Shown here: in pieces, positions 9,466-17,071 of the stretch
Numbering within the stretch: the first letter of the stretch is position 1
Layout: the number at the start of each line of letters is the position of its first letter
DNA from: CAZMGD01 sp964565705
GTDB lineage: Bacteria > Actinomycetota > Acidimicrobiia > Acidimicrobiales > Ilumatobacteraceae
Direction: 5' to 3'
Assembly (NCBI GenBank): GCA_964565705.1
Contig: CAZMGD010000005.1
Coordinates: 1 to 64,000, forward strand
DNA: 64,000 bases
Notes under the pieces: model-generated
Database searches by the model: none
Told to the model about the DNA's origin: nothing
The model's input: the letters and a program-made list of their open reading frames with translations, nothing else
Translations under genes and position numbers: made by a program

Positions 9466-10233
9466 TCAACCCTTCGGGCGCTCGGCGCGCGCTGCGGGAT
9501 CCTGACGCAGGAACTCGCTGAGGACGCTGTACAGCTCGGGCTTCGAGTCGCGCAGGGCGACCGGTCTGGTGAAGAACACCTCGGCGGCGACCGCGAAGAA
9601 CTCGCCAGGGTCGGTCGCCGCGTAGTCGCGCAGGATCGTGTCGGTGTGATAGCCGCGCACGATCGCGTATTCCACCGTGCAGACGTCGATCCACCGCTGG
9701 CGCAGGGACGGGTCCTCGATCGGCGGCGTGCCGTCGATCATCCCCCCGAGCATGTCGAGGTGGTGGGCGAACTCGTGGATGATCACGTTCTGGCCGGTCC
9801 GGGGATGGGCGGCCTGGTAGCGGGCCGCGTCCCAGGCCACCAGTACCGGGCCGCGGAAGTGGGCCTCGCCGAGCAGGGCGACCGGCTCGTCCGTGCGGAC
9901 GCCCGGCACCGGCCCGGCGTGCTCGCCGCGCAGCACGATCGTGCTCGGGTGGACGATGATCGACGACACGTCGCCGAGCCACTCCAGGCCCAGCTCCAGG
10001 ACGAGCAGCGACGCCTGGGCGGCGATGACGACTCGCATCTCGTCGGTGAGCGTGAACCCGCGGGCCGCCTCCCACCTCATGTCGCCCACGAACGCCTGGA
10101 TGTGCTGACCGAGCCGGGCCCGCTCGCCGTCGTCCAGCGTGGCGAAGCCGGGTAGGCGCCGGCGCAGCAGCGGCTCCCAGTCGATCGGTGCCGGCGGTTC
10201 GGCGTCGTGGGAGCGTCGGAACCAGCGGGCCAT
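9466..10233 (-). CDS. mtfA: MtfA-like zinc-dependent peptidase
   Basis: A 255-residue protein related to MtfA, the zinc aminopeptidase that in E. coli binds the glucose repressor Mlc. The zinc-binding HExxH appears in VIIHEFAHHLDMLGG, and a downstream glutamate occurs in EFFAVAAEVFFTRP, as in the family. Other family blocks: WEPLLRRRLPGFATLDDGER near the N-terminus and IIVHPSTIVLR mid-protein. ATG 10233 (MARWFRRS) is chosen over a start 13 codons upstream, which would reach into the divergent promoter region of the phenylalanine hydroxylase gene. It lies between hppD (31 bp downstream) and that divergent gene, which may be coincidental. The target is unknown. Confidence 0.85.
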   Translation of the reverse strand: MARWFRRSHDAEPPAPIDWEPLLRRRLPGFATLDDGERARLGQHIQAFVGDMRWEAARGFTLTDEMRVVIAAQASLLVLELGLEWLGDVSSIIVHPSTIVLRGEHAGPVPGVRTDEPVALLGEAHFRGPVLVAWDAARYQAAHPRTGQNVIIHEFAHHLDMLGGMIDGTPPIEDPSLRQRWIDVCTVEYAIVRGYHTDTILRDYAATDPGEFFAVAAEVFFTRPVALRDSKPELYSVLSEFLRQDPAARAERPKG

Positions 10234-10301
10234 GGAGCCGACAGCCTGGCAGGAAGCACGCACCCTTGACACGCGCCGCCGGAGGTTCCACGGTGGGGAG
10301 C

Positions 10302-11138
10302 ATGCCGCAGGCGCCAGCCAGGCACCCGATGTTCGACCTTCCCGAGGATCACCCCGGGTTCAGCGACGAGGCCTACCGCCGGCGCCGGTCCGAGATCGCG
10401 GCGGTCGGTGCGGCGTACGAGTCGGGCCGCCCGATCCCGTCGGTGCGGTACACAGCCGAGGAGGACGAGCTCTGGCACCTGGTCTCGACCGAGCTCGCCG
10501 CGAAGCACGAGCGGTTCGCGTGCGCGGAGTACCTCGATGCGGCGAGCCGCCTGCGGCTGCGGACCGATGCGGTGCCGCAGCTGTCCGAGGTCACCGACGC
10601 GCTGGAGCCGCTGACCGGCTGGCGGGTCGAGCCGGTGCCCGGCCTCGTGCCGATCCGTGAGTTCTACGGGTCGCTGGCCCGGCGCCGGTTCTGCTCGACG
10701 CAGTACGTGCGCCACCACTCGGTGCCGTTCTACACGCCCGAGCCCGACATCGTCCACGAGATCGTCGGCCACGCCCGCTCGCTGGCGTCGCCGGCGTTCG
10801 CCGGTCTGTACGAGCTGGCCGGTCACGCCTCGCTGCGGGCCCGGTCCGAGGACGCGCTCGAACGGTTCTCGAAGGTGTTCTGGTTCACGATCGAGTTCGG
10901 CGTCGTCTGGGAGGACGGCGAGCTGCGCGCGTACGGCGCTGGCATCCTGTCGTCGTTCGGCGAGATGGACTCGTTCCGGCAGGCGGAGATCCGCGCGTGG
11001 GACATCCACGCGATGGCGGGCACGCCCTACGACATCACGAGCTACCAGCCGGTGTTGTTCGCCGCGCCGTCGTTCGCGGCGATGGTCGAGCGCCTGAGCG
11101 AGTTCCTCGAATCGGTCGGCGGTCCAGGCGCTCTTTAG
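10302..11138 (+). CDS. phhA: Phenylalanine 4-monooxygenase (aromatic amino acid hydroxylase)
   Basis: A 278-residue pterin-dependent aromatic amino acid hydroxylase. The iron-binding PDIVHEIVGHARSL supplies the two histidines, and the glutamate ligand follows in FWFTIEFGVVWEDGE. TQYVRHHSVPFYTPEPD is the conserved stretch before the iron site. Length fits monodomain bacterial enzymes, with no regulatory ACT domain. ATG 10302 follows GGTGGGGAG and sits just ahead of a sensible N-terminus; upstream in-frame codons overlap the divergent mtfA gene. With hppD nearby it would feed phenylalanine into tyrosine breakdown. It needs a tetrahydropterin recycling enzyme (PhhB/PCD), which is not seen here. 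Confidence 0.93.
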   Translation: MPQAPARHPMFDLPEDHPGFSDEAYRRRRSEIAAVGAAYESGRPIPSVRYTAEEDELWHLVSTELAAKHERFACAEYLDAASRLRLRTDAVPQLSEVTDALEPLTGWRVEPVPGLVPIREFYGSLARRRFCSTQYVRHHSVPFYTPEPDIVHEIVGHARSLASPAFAGLYELAGHASLRARSEDALERFSKVFWFTIEFGVVWEDGELRAYGAGILSSFGEMDSFRQAEIRAWDIHAMAGTPYDITSYQPVLFAAPSFAAMVERLSEFLESVGGPGAL

Positions 11139-11148
11139 GCTCTGCCGG

Positions 11149-12849
11149 ATGTCAGCAGGGGATCGACCGGGAGTCGTGCTGCGGTGGCCGTTCGGGGCGC
11201 GATTGCCCGAGCAGGCTGCAGCCGCGTTGATTGGCCCGGGAGCACCGTTCGAGATGACGACCGAGATCGTCAACGGGCAGGAGCACCAGGTGTTCGTCAA
11301 CCGTCGCCGGAGCCTGCGCGAGGCGTTCGCAGCGGGTGTCGCGGCCTCCGCCGACCTCGCGCACGTCGCGACCGAATCGGCCGAGTACACGTTCGCCGAG
11401 GTCGGGCGCGACGTCGCATCGATGGCCGCCGCACTGCGCGAGCAGTACGGCGTGCAGCCGGGGCACCGCGTGGCGATCGCATCGGCGAACGGCTACGAGT
11501 ACCTGGTCACGTTCTGGGCCACCGTGTCGCTCGGCGCGGTCGTCGTCGCGCTCAACGGGTGGTGGACCGAGCCGGAGATGCGCTACGGCATCGGCCTCAC
11601 CGAGCCGACCGTGCTGTTCGGCGACGAGCGCCGGCTGGAACGCCTCGGAGTCGTCGACGGTCTGCCGACGCTGCGCTACGACGACTCGTTCAAGGAGCTC
11701 GTGTCGTTCGCCCCGCAGGCCGCGCTGCCCGACGACCCGATCGCCGAGGACGACCCGTTCGTGGTGCTGTTCACGAGCGGCACCACGGGTCGTCCCAAGG
11801 GAGCGACGCTGTCGCACCGCAACAACCTCCACTGGGCACAGTCGGTGATGCTGCACGGCGCAGCGCGCGTCGTGCTCGGCGACACCCGTCCCGGGGCCGG
11901 GCGCCCGGTCGCGATGTCGGCCGCGCCGATGTTCCACGTCGGTGGGCTCAACTGCCAGCTGATCCCGGCGATGCTGCTCGGCGGCAAGATCGTCTATCCG
12001 GCGCCGGGACGGTGGAGCGAGGAACGCCACTTCGAGCTCACGCAGCAGCACGGGGCGACGCAGTGGTCGCTCGTGCCGACGCAAGCGTGGCGGCTCGTCG
12101 ACTTCCCCGGCCGCGGCGACTACGACGTGTCGACGGTCTCGACGATCGGTGGCGGCAGCGCGTTCTGGCCGCCAGCCCTGATCGCCCGGCTCAAGGAGGA
12201 GTTCCCGAACGCCCAGCCCGGCACCGGCTACGGCATGACCGAGACCAACGGCGGCGGCACCAACCACGGTGGTGCGGCGATGGCCGCCCACCCGGACGCG
12301 GTCGGCTGCGCGGCGCCGCCTGGCCTCGTCAAGGTGATCGGCCCGGACGGCGAGACACTGCCGGAGCGCGAGGTCGGGGAGGTGTGCCTGCGCTCGGCGT
12401 GCACGTTCCTCGGCTACTGGAACAACCCGGACGCGACGGCGCAGTCGATCGATCCCGACGGCTGGTACCACACCGGCGACTTCGGCCGGATCGAGGGCGA
12501 CCTGTTGTTCCTCGACGGCCGCCGGCGCGATCTCATCATCCGCGGCGGCGAGAACATCTACCCGCGCGAGATCGAGCAGCGCCTCGTCGAGCACGCCGAG
12601 ATCGAGGACTGCGCCGTGATCGGCGTGCCCCACCGGTTGCTCGGCGCCGAGGTGAAGGCAGTCGTCGTCGTCCGTGCGGGCAGCTCCCTCGACGCCGATG
12701 GCGTGCGGGCCTGGTGCGGCGAGGCCCTCGCCTCGTTCAAGGTCCCGACCTACGTCGAGTTCCGCGACTCGCTGCCCTACAACGCCACCGGCAAGGTGCT
12801 GAAGCACCTCCTGGAAGAAGGCGGCACCTCGGACTTCATCGAGGAGTGA
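11149..12849 (+). CDS. Acyl-CoA synthetase / AMP-binding protein
   Basis: A 566-residue class I adenylate-forming enzyme. The ATP-binding loop is FTSGTTGRPKGATLSH (about residue 206), followed by the A5 motif GYGMTETNGGG, the A7 motif YHTGDFGRIEG, the hinge DGRRRDLIIRGGENIYPREIE, and the catalytic lysine in YNATGKVLKHLL. These features fit a fatty or carboxylic acyl-CoA synthetase (FadD-like), activating an acid to its CoA thioester; the substrate is not predictable. It begins 10 bp after the phenylalanine hydroxylase stop and ends 4 bp before the SDR gene, so the three may form one transcript. Confidence 0.9.
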   Translation: MSAGDRPGVVLRWPFGARLPEQAAAALIGPGAPFEMTTEIVNGQEHQVFVNRRRSLREAFAAGVAASADLAHVATESAEYTFAEVGRDVASMAAALREQYGVQPGHRVAIASANGYEYLVTFWATVSLGAVVVALNGWWTEPEMRYGIGLTEPTVLFGDERRLERLGVVDGLPTLRYDDSFKELVSFAPQAALPDDPIAEDDPFVVLFTSGTTGRPKGATLSHRNNLHWAQSVMLHGAARVVLGDTRPGAGRPVAMSAAPMFHVGGLNCQLIPAMLLGGKIVYPAPGRWSEERHFELTQQHGATQWSLVPTQAWRLVDFPGRGDYDVSTVSTIGGGSAFWPPALIARLKEEFPNAQPGTGYGMTETNGGGTNHGGAAMAAHPDAVGCAAPPGLVKVIGPDGETLPEREVGEVCLRSACTFLGYWNNPDATAQSIDPDGWYHTGDFGRIEGDLLFLDGRRRDLIIRGGENIYPREIEQRLVEHAEIEDCAVIGVPHRLLGAEVKAVVVVRAGSSLDADGVRAWCGEALASFKVPTYVEFRDSLPYNATGKVLKHLLEEGGTSDFIEE

Positions 12850-12853
12850 CGCC

Positions 12854-13774
12854 ATGACCCTGGGAACAGAGACCACGACCGACGACGTGCTGGCCGGCGT
12901 CGACCTGTCGGGCAAGCGAGCGCTCGTGACCGGTGCGTCGACCGGCCTCGGCAAGGAGACCGCACGAGCTCTCGCCGCCGCCGGCGCATCGGTGGTGCTC
13001 GGCGTGCGCAGCGAGGAGCGAGGCGAGCCGGCGCGCCAGGACATCCTCGCGTCCGTGCCCGGCGCCGACGTGACGCTCGGGGTCTTCGATCTCGGCTCGA
13101 TCGCGTCGATCCGCGAGTTCGGTGCTGCGTTCGTCGCCGCCGGCGTCCGCCTGGACCTCCTGATCAACAACGCCGGCGTGATGGCGACGCCGTTCGAGCG
13201 GACCACCGACGGGTTCGAGCTGCAGTTCGGCACGAACCACCTCGGGCACTTCGCGCTGACCCAGCACCTGCTGCCGCTGCTCGTCGCGTCGGCACCGAGC
13301 CGGATCGTGAACCTCAGCTCCGGCGGTCACCAAGGCGGCGCGGTCGACTTCGACGATCCGAACTACGAACGTCGCGAGTACGACAAGTGGGGCTCGTACG
13401 GCCAGGCCAAGTCTGCCAACATCTTGTTCACGGTCGAACTGCAGCGCCGCTACGGCGATCAGGGCGTGAACGCCTACGCGGTGCACCCCGGGATGATCGC
13501 CACCGAGCTCGGTCGGCACATGACGCGCGATGACGTCAAGGCGCTGATGGAGCGGGTGCGCAACGCGCCGTCGCGGGCCGGCAGCGCGCCGGTCGGCTAC
13601 AAGACGATCCCCCAAGGCGCGGCGACGACGGTGTGGGCGGCGACGTCCGGCGACGCGCCGCCAGGCGGCTACCTCGCCGACTGCGCCCCAGCCCAGGCGG
13701 CAGATTGGGCCACCGACCCAGACCTGGCCCGCCGCCTCTGGACCCTCTCCGAGGAGCTCGTCGGCACCCCCTGA
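12854..13774 (+). CDS. Short-chain dehydrogenase/reductase (retinol dehydrogenase-like)
   Basis: A 306-residue SDR. The nucleotide-binding TGASTGLG is near residue 30, NNAGVMATPFE near 100, and the catalytic pattern is serine in LSSGGHQGG with YGQAKSAN. The YxxxK spacing and the insertion between Ser and Tyr resemble the protochlorophyllide reductase/retinol dehydrogenase-like group common in actinobacteria. It is predicted to be an NAD(P)-dependent oxidoreductase acting on a hydroxyl or keto group. Only 4 bp separate it from the acyl-CoA synthetase, suggesting a shared lipid pathway. A strong stem-loop follows 7 bp after its stop. Confidence 0.88.
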   Translation: MTLGTETTTDDVLAGVDLSGKRALVTGASTGLGKETARALAAAGASVVLGVRSEERGEPARQDILASVPGADVTLGVFDLGSIASIREFGAAFVAAGVRLDLLINNAGVMATPFERTTDGFELQFGTNHLGHFALTQHLLPLLVASAPSRIVNLSSGGHQGGAVDFDDPNYERREYDKWGSYGQAKSANILFTVELQRRYGDQGVNAYAVHPGMIATELGRHMTRDDVKALMERVRNAPSRAGSAPVGYKTIPQGAATTVWAATSGDAPPGGYLADCAPAQAADWATDPDLARRLWTLSEELVGTP

Positions 13775-13781
13775 CTCTGAA

Positions 13782-13825
13782 CTCGGGAGCAAATCGGGTG
13801 CCAGAGCACCCGATTTGCTCCCGAG
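13782..13825. terminator. Perfect 19-bp stem-loop between convergent genes
   Basis: Arm CTCGGGAGCAAATCGGGTG (13782-13800) is perfectly inverted at 13807-13825, with a 6-nt loop CCAGAG. It sits between the end of the SDR gene (13774) and the end of the opposing BON-CBS gene (13839). A bidirectional terminator is most likely, although the stem is unusually long and lacks a U-tract. Confidence 0.7.
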
Positions 13826-13838
13826 AACCAAGGGGTCG

Positions 13839-14573
13839 TCAGTGGGTGGGGGGTGAGTTGACGAGTCGGGCGAGGGCGGAGCCGGGATCGAGGTGGCGGG
13901 CGAGGTCGCCGAGCGTGACGACGCCTTGGAGCTTGCCCTTCTGATCGACGATCGGGATGCGCCGGATGCCGCGGTCGGTGACCAGCGACACGATCTCCGA
14001 CGGGGTCGCGACGGTCGGCGCGGTGATGACCGACTTGGTCCAGACCTCGACGACGGGCGTGTCGGGTCCGCCGCCGGTGGCGACCGCCCGCACGGCGATG
14101 TCGCGGTCGGTCACCACGCCAGCGACGCTGCCGTCGGCGTCGACGACCACGAGGAACCCGACGCCGTGGGTCGCCATTGCCTGTGCCGCCTCGCCGACCG
14201 TCGCCGTGCGCGGGATCGTGCGCGCCGGCAGGGTCATCAGCTGGGTGAGGGGTTCGGCGAGGTCGGCGTTGTCCTCCACCTGGAGCTGGTTGCTGACGTC
14301 GCACACGCCGGGCGTGTCCCAGCAGTCGTCGCCGGCGGCTCGCTTGGCGAGGCGCGTCGACACCCGGCCCTGGACGATGACGACTCCCTGCTTGACGCTC
14401 ACCCGCAGCCGGTGCTGCTTGGTGAGCGGGTTCGTGCGCAGCTTCTCGACGACCTCGGACTTGATGTCGCCGTCGGTGCGCCGCACGGGCTCGCCGCCGG
14501 TCGGCTCGTCACCCTCCCCGTACCACGGGTAGTAGTACCTGGTCATCGGGCTCATCCAGGGTTCCACGGTCAA
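13839..14573 (-). CDS. BON and tandem CBS domain protein
   Basis: A 244-residue protein with an N-terminal BON domain (residues about 35-100: IKSEVVEKLRTNPLTKQHRL then VSVKQGVVIVQGRVSTRLAKR) and two CBS motifs (about 110-230: MTLPARTIPRTATVGEAAQA, VVTDRDIAVRAVA, and SVITAPTVATPSEIVSLVTD, IPIVDQKGKLQGVVTLGDLA). CBS pairs bind adenosyl nucleotides and BON domains bind lipids or act as interaction modules. The protein lacks a signal peptide and a kinase or transporter domain, so a stress or energy-status sensor is plausible but unproven. The tyrosine-rich N-terminus (MTRYYYPWYGEG) is unusual. An in-frame ATG at residue 10 is an alternative start. Confidence 0.85.
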   Translation of the reverse strand: MTVEPWMSPMTRYYYPWYGEGDEPTGGEPVRRTDGDIKSEVVEKLRTNPLTKQHRLRVSVKQGVVIVQGRVSTRLAKRAAGDDCWDTPGVCDVSNQLQVEDNADLAEPLTQLMTLPARTIPRTATVGEAAQAMATHGVGFLVVVDADGSVAGVVTDRDIAVRAVATGGGPDTPVVEVWTKSVITAPTVATPSEIVSLVTDRGIRRIPIVDQKGKLQGVVTLGDLARHLDPGSALARLVNSPPTH

Positions 14574-14705
14574 CCTCCGGCGTCGTCGTCCGCGTCATTC
14601 TCGCTCACCCGGACCTCCAAGTGTCACAACCGGAAATCGCGGTCGCGAGGGTGGTCGTCTGGAATCATGTGCTCGCCCCACCGTCCTGCCCCCGACTGGA
14701 GGAAC

Positions 14706-15260
14706 GTGACCAACAGCGATGACCGCGGCGCCGTGACCGACACCTCGACGGCATGGCTCAGCCCCGAGGCGCTCGAGAGCATCAGCGCGCAGGTACCGCT
14801 GGTGTACGTCGACGCCGTGCCCGTACGCGTGGACGACCGCGGCGTCGTGACCCACGTCGGGTTGCTGCTGCGCGTCGCGTCGGACGGGACGATCAGCCGT
14901 CAGGTCGTCAGCGGGCGGGTGTTGTTCAACGAGCGCGTCCGCGACGCACTGATCCGCCATCTCGAGAAGGATCTCGGACCGGTCGCGCTGCCGCGGATCC
15001 CGGCCGAACCGACTCCGTTCACGATCGTCGAGTACTTCCCGGACGCGTTCGTCAGCGGGTTCGTGGACCCGCGCCACCACGCCGTGAGCCTGGCCTACGT
15101 CGTGCCCGTGGCGGGCGACTGCACGCCGACCCAGGAGGCGCTCGACCTCGGGTGGTTCACGCCGGAGGAAGCGGTGAGCGCCCAGGTGACCGCCGAGATG
15201 ACAGGCGGCCAGGACCGCCTGATCCGCCTCGCGCTCGCTCACGTCGGCGTGCTGCCCTGA
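14706..15260 (+). CDS. NUDIX-like hydrolase of the DUF4916 family
   Basis: A 184-residue protein of the actinobacterial DUF4916/NUDIX-like group: WLSPEALESISAQVPLVYVD at the N-terminus, GLLLRVASDGTISRQVVSGR and YVVPVAGDCTPTQEALDLGW in the core. The canonical NUDIX box (GX5EX7REUXEEXGU) is not evident; the segment at FNERVRDALIRHLEKDLGPV occupies its place in altered form. Hydrolase activity is therefore uncertain. GTG 14706 follows GGAGG closely; GTG 14733 is an alternative. The gene runs convergent with the next one with a 6-bp gap. Confidence 0.75.
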   Translation: MTNSDDRGAVTDTSTAWLSPEALESISAQVPLVYVDAVPVRVDDRGVVTHVGLLLRVASDGTISRQVVSGRVLFNERVRDALIRHLEKDLGPVALPRIPAEPTPFTIVEYFPDAFVSGFVDPRHHAVSLAYVVPVAGDCTPTQEALDLGWFTPEEAVSAQVTAEMTGGQDRLIRLALAHVGVLP

Positions 15261-15266
15261 CGGGCG

Positions 15267-15665
15267 TCAGGGGCGGCGCCGCTTGGTGACCGAGCGGTCG
15301 GTCGCGCCCGCCGCGGCGGCGGGTCCGGGCTTGGAGCGCACGACCGAGTCGTCGTCGATCGGCACGGTGATGCCCTTGCGGTCGATGTCGCCCGGCTCGC
15401 CCGGCGTCTCCCACTCGACCGGCGCCTCCTCCTTGACCTTGCGGCCGAGCGCCTTGTCGAGGCCGAGCATGCCGCCCGCGACCACCGCGCCGAGCGTGCC
15501 GTAACGTCGCCGTGCGTGCTGGACGAGTGCGGCGTCGTCGTCGACGTCCAGCTCGGCGTCGTCGAGCTCGTCCTCGGGCAGCGCGTCCTCGGGCAGTTCG
15601 GCGTCGTCGTCCTCTGGCAGGAACGCGGCGGGGTCGACCTCGAGGGCGTCGTCGTCGATTGGCAT
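15267..15665 (-). CDS. Hypothetical acidic protein
   Basis: I do not recognise this 132-residue protein. The first 50 residues are strikingly acidic (ELPEDALPEDELDDAELDVD), followed by a short conserved-looking core (ARRRYGTLGAVVAGGMLGLD, with a mildly hydrophobic glycine-rich helix), then a basic end (VTKRRRP). It could be a small soluble or membrane-associated adaptor. The ATG is the only sensible start; the gene is divergent from nei with 60 bp between them. Confidence 0.55.
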   Translation of the reverse strand: MPIDDDALEVDPAAFLPEDDDAELPEDALPEDELDDAELDVDDDAALVQHARRRYGTLGAVVAGGMLGLDKALGRKVKEEAPVEWETPGEPGDIDRKGITVPIDDDSVVRSKPGPAAAAGATDRSVTKRRRP

Positions 15666-15725
15666 CGCCGGTCAGGTTATTGGTATCGCGCTGAGCGGCA
15701 TACCCGGTCACCTACGATTCGCTTC

Positions 15726-16655
15726 GTGCCTGAGGGGGACACGATCCACCGGACGGCCGCGGTGCTGCGCACCGCGTTGCTCGGCCGCCAGACGATCCGC
15801 TTCGATGCGCCCCGGTTGCAGCCGCCGTTCCCGGGACTCGGCCGTGTGATCGAGTCCGTTGAGGCGCACGGCAAGCACCTCGAGATCGCGTGGGACGACG
15901 GGATCGTGCTCCACACCCACATGCGGATGACCGGCTCGTGGCACGTGTACCGGCCGGGGGAGAAGTGGCGGCGCTCGGACCACCAGGCCCGGGTCGTGAT
16001 CGAGGTGCCCGACTGGGTGGCGGTGTGCTTCAACGCCCCGGTCGCGGAGACGTACCGCGCGTTCGACCGGGTGCGGCACCCGGCGGTCGGGATGCTCGGG
16101 GTCGACCTGTGCCGCCCGGATGCCGATCTGGCCGAGGCCGTCAGCCGGATGGCGCACTACCGCGACCCGGACGCGCTCGTGTCAGACGTGCTGCTCGATC
16201 AGCGGGTGATGGCCGGTGTGGGCAACGTGTATCGCAGCGAGGTGCTCTGGGCGTGCGGCCTCAGCCCGTACGCGCTCGTCGGCGACCTCGATCATCGCGA
16301 CCACATCGAGCTGGTCCGCACGTCGTCGAAGATGCTGCAGGCCAACCTCGAACGGGCCGGGCGCGTCACCCAGCCGGGCCTGCCCGGCGGGCTCGCGGTG
16401 TACGGCCGCAACGGCCAGCGCTGCGCCCGCTGCCCCGGCGTCGTCACCGTCGCCCGGATCGGCACGCACCACCGGCTCGTGTACTGGTGCCCGGACTGCC
16501 AGACGCGCCTCGACGCCCGCCCGGCGCCCGAACCGTTGATCGACGACGACACGCCGACCGACCGACACCCCGCCGCCGTGCTGTTCCTCGCCCAAGCCCG
16601 CGAGGCCCGCCTCAAGCGCCGCCCCGACGCCCGCATCGTCCGCCACCACGCCTGA
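15726..16655 (+). CDS. nei: Endonuclease VIII-type DNA glycosylase (Nei2-like, Fpg/Nei family)
   Basis: A 309-residue base-excision repair glycosylase/AP lyase acting on oxidised bases. With the initiator removed, the N-terminal proline-glutamate (PEGDTIHRTAAVLRTALLGR) is the catalytic pair. HGKHLEIAW contains the conserved lysine region, QRVMAGVGNVYRSEVLWACG is the helix-two-turn-helix, and a C-terminal zinc finger is visible as C-x2-C (CARC) then C-x2-C (CPDC). The PEGDTIHR start is typical of the Nei2 group rather than Fpg (PELPEV). GTG 15726 is required to place Pro2 correctly. It precedes a repeat-rich gap with no further gene. Confidence 0.93.
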   Translation: MPEGDTIHRTAAVLRTALLGRQTIRFDAPRLQPPFPGLGRVIESVEAHGKHLEIAWDDGIVLHTHMRMTGSWHVYRPGEKWRRSDHQARVVIEVPDWVAVCFNAPVAETYRAFDRVRHPAVGMLGVDLCRPDADLAEAVSRMAHYRDPDALVSDVLLDQRVMAGVGNVYRSEVLWACGLSPYALVGDLDHRDHIELVRTSSKMLQANLERAGRVTQPGLPGGLAVYGRNGQRCARCPGVVTVARIGTHHRLVYWCPDCQTRLDARPAPEPLIDDDTPTDRHPAAVLFLAQAREARLKRRPDARIVRHHA

Positions 16656-16690
16656 CCGGCGCCCGGATCCAGCGTCTCCGAAGTCGAACC

Positions 16691-16939
16691 TGCGGTCGAA
16701 CCCGGCCCAAACCGGGCGCGATCCGACCGCAAGTTNNNNNNNNNNNNNNNNNNNNNNNNNNNNNNNNNNNNNNNNNNNNNNNNNNNNNNNNNNNNNNNNN
16801 NNNNNNNNNNNNNNNNNNNNNNNNNNNNNNNNNNNTGCGGTCGAACCCGGCCCAAACCGGGCGCGATCCGACCGCAAGTTCGGACACGTTGTGGAACTTG
16901 CGGTCGAACCCGGCCCGATCCGGGCGCGATCCGACCGCA
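16691..16939. repeat. Cluster of three 41-bp GC-rich palindromic repeats interrupted by the N gap
   Basis: Near-identical 41-bp units occupy 16691-16731, 16836-16876 and 16899-16939. Each begins TGCGGTCGAACCCGG and ends CGATCCGACCGCA, so the ends (TGCGGTCG/CGACCGCA) and inner arms (CCCGG/CCGGG) pair into a hairpin. All three are flanked by AACTTG/AACCTG and CAAGTT. The first two are identical and flank the assembly gap directly. Related units occur at 48334, 48409, 58046 and 58578. Confidence 0.85.
16736..16835. other. Assembly gap (100 N)
   Basis: Exactly 100 unknown bases, the usual placeholder for a gap of unknown size. It falls between two identical 41-bp palindromic repeats, so the gap probably hides more repeat copies or reflects collapse at a strong hairpin. 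Readings that run through the Ns are not genes. The whole 16656-17071 interval otherwise holds only repeats and a terminator-like hairpin. Confidence 0.95.
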
Positions 16940-16981
16940 AGTTCGGATCGGCGAAGCACCCACACCGTCGTGGAACCAGCA

Positions 16982-17011
16982 CGTCACCGAGGCTTCGCGA
17001 GCGAAGCGAGT
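16982..17011. repeat. Second copy of the GCTTCGCGAGCG repeat
   Basis: GTCACCGAGGCTTCGCGAGC followed by GAAGCGAG matches the copy at 8285-8322 with few changes. GCTTCGC and GCGAAGC form a perfect 7-bp inverted repeat around GA. It lies downstream of the ABC permease gene, in the repeat-rich gap. Confidence 0.5.
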
Positions 17012-17046
17012 TCCCCGAACGCAGCGAGGCCCGCTCGGCGCAGACA

Positions 17047-17065
17047 GCGCCGCCGGAGGCGGCGC
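17047..17065 (-). terminator. Hairpin after the FtsX-type permease gene
   Basis: GCGCCGCC (17047-17054) and GGCGGCGC (17058-17065) pair perfectly around a 3-nt loop, 7 bp beyond the stop of the permease gene on the minus strand. There is no U-tract; it is a likely intrinsic-like terminator or 3'-end stabiliser. Confidence 0.5.
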
Positions 17066-17071
17066 CATCAT

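Noticed and set aside
16292..17071. Reading frames spanning the N run
   Set aside because: They owe their length to unknown bases and translate repeated palindromes; no start or motif supports a gene.
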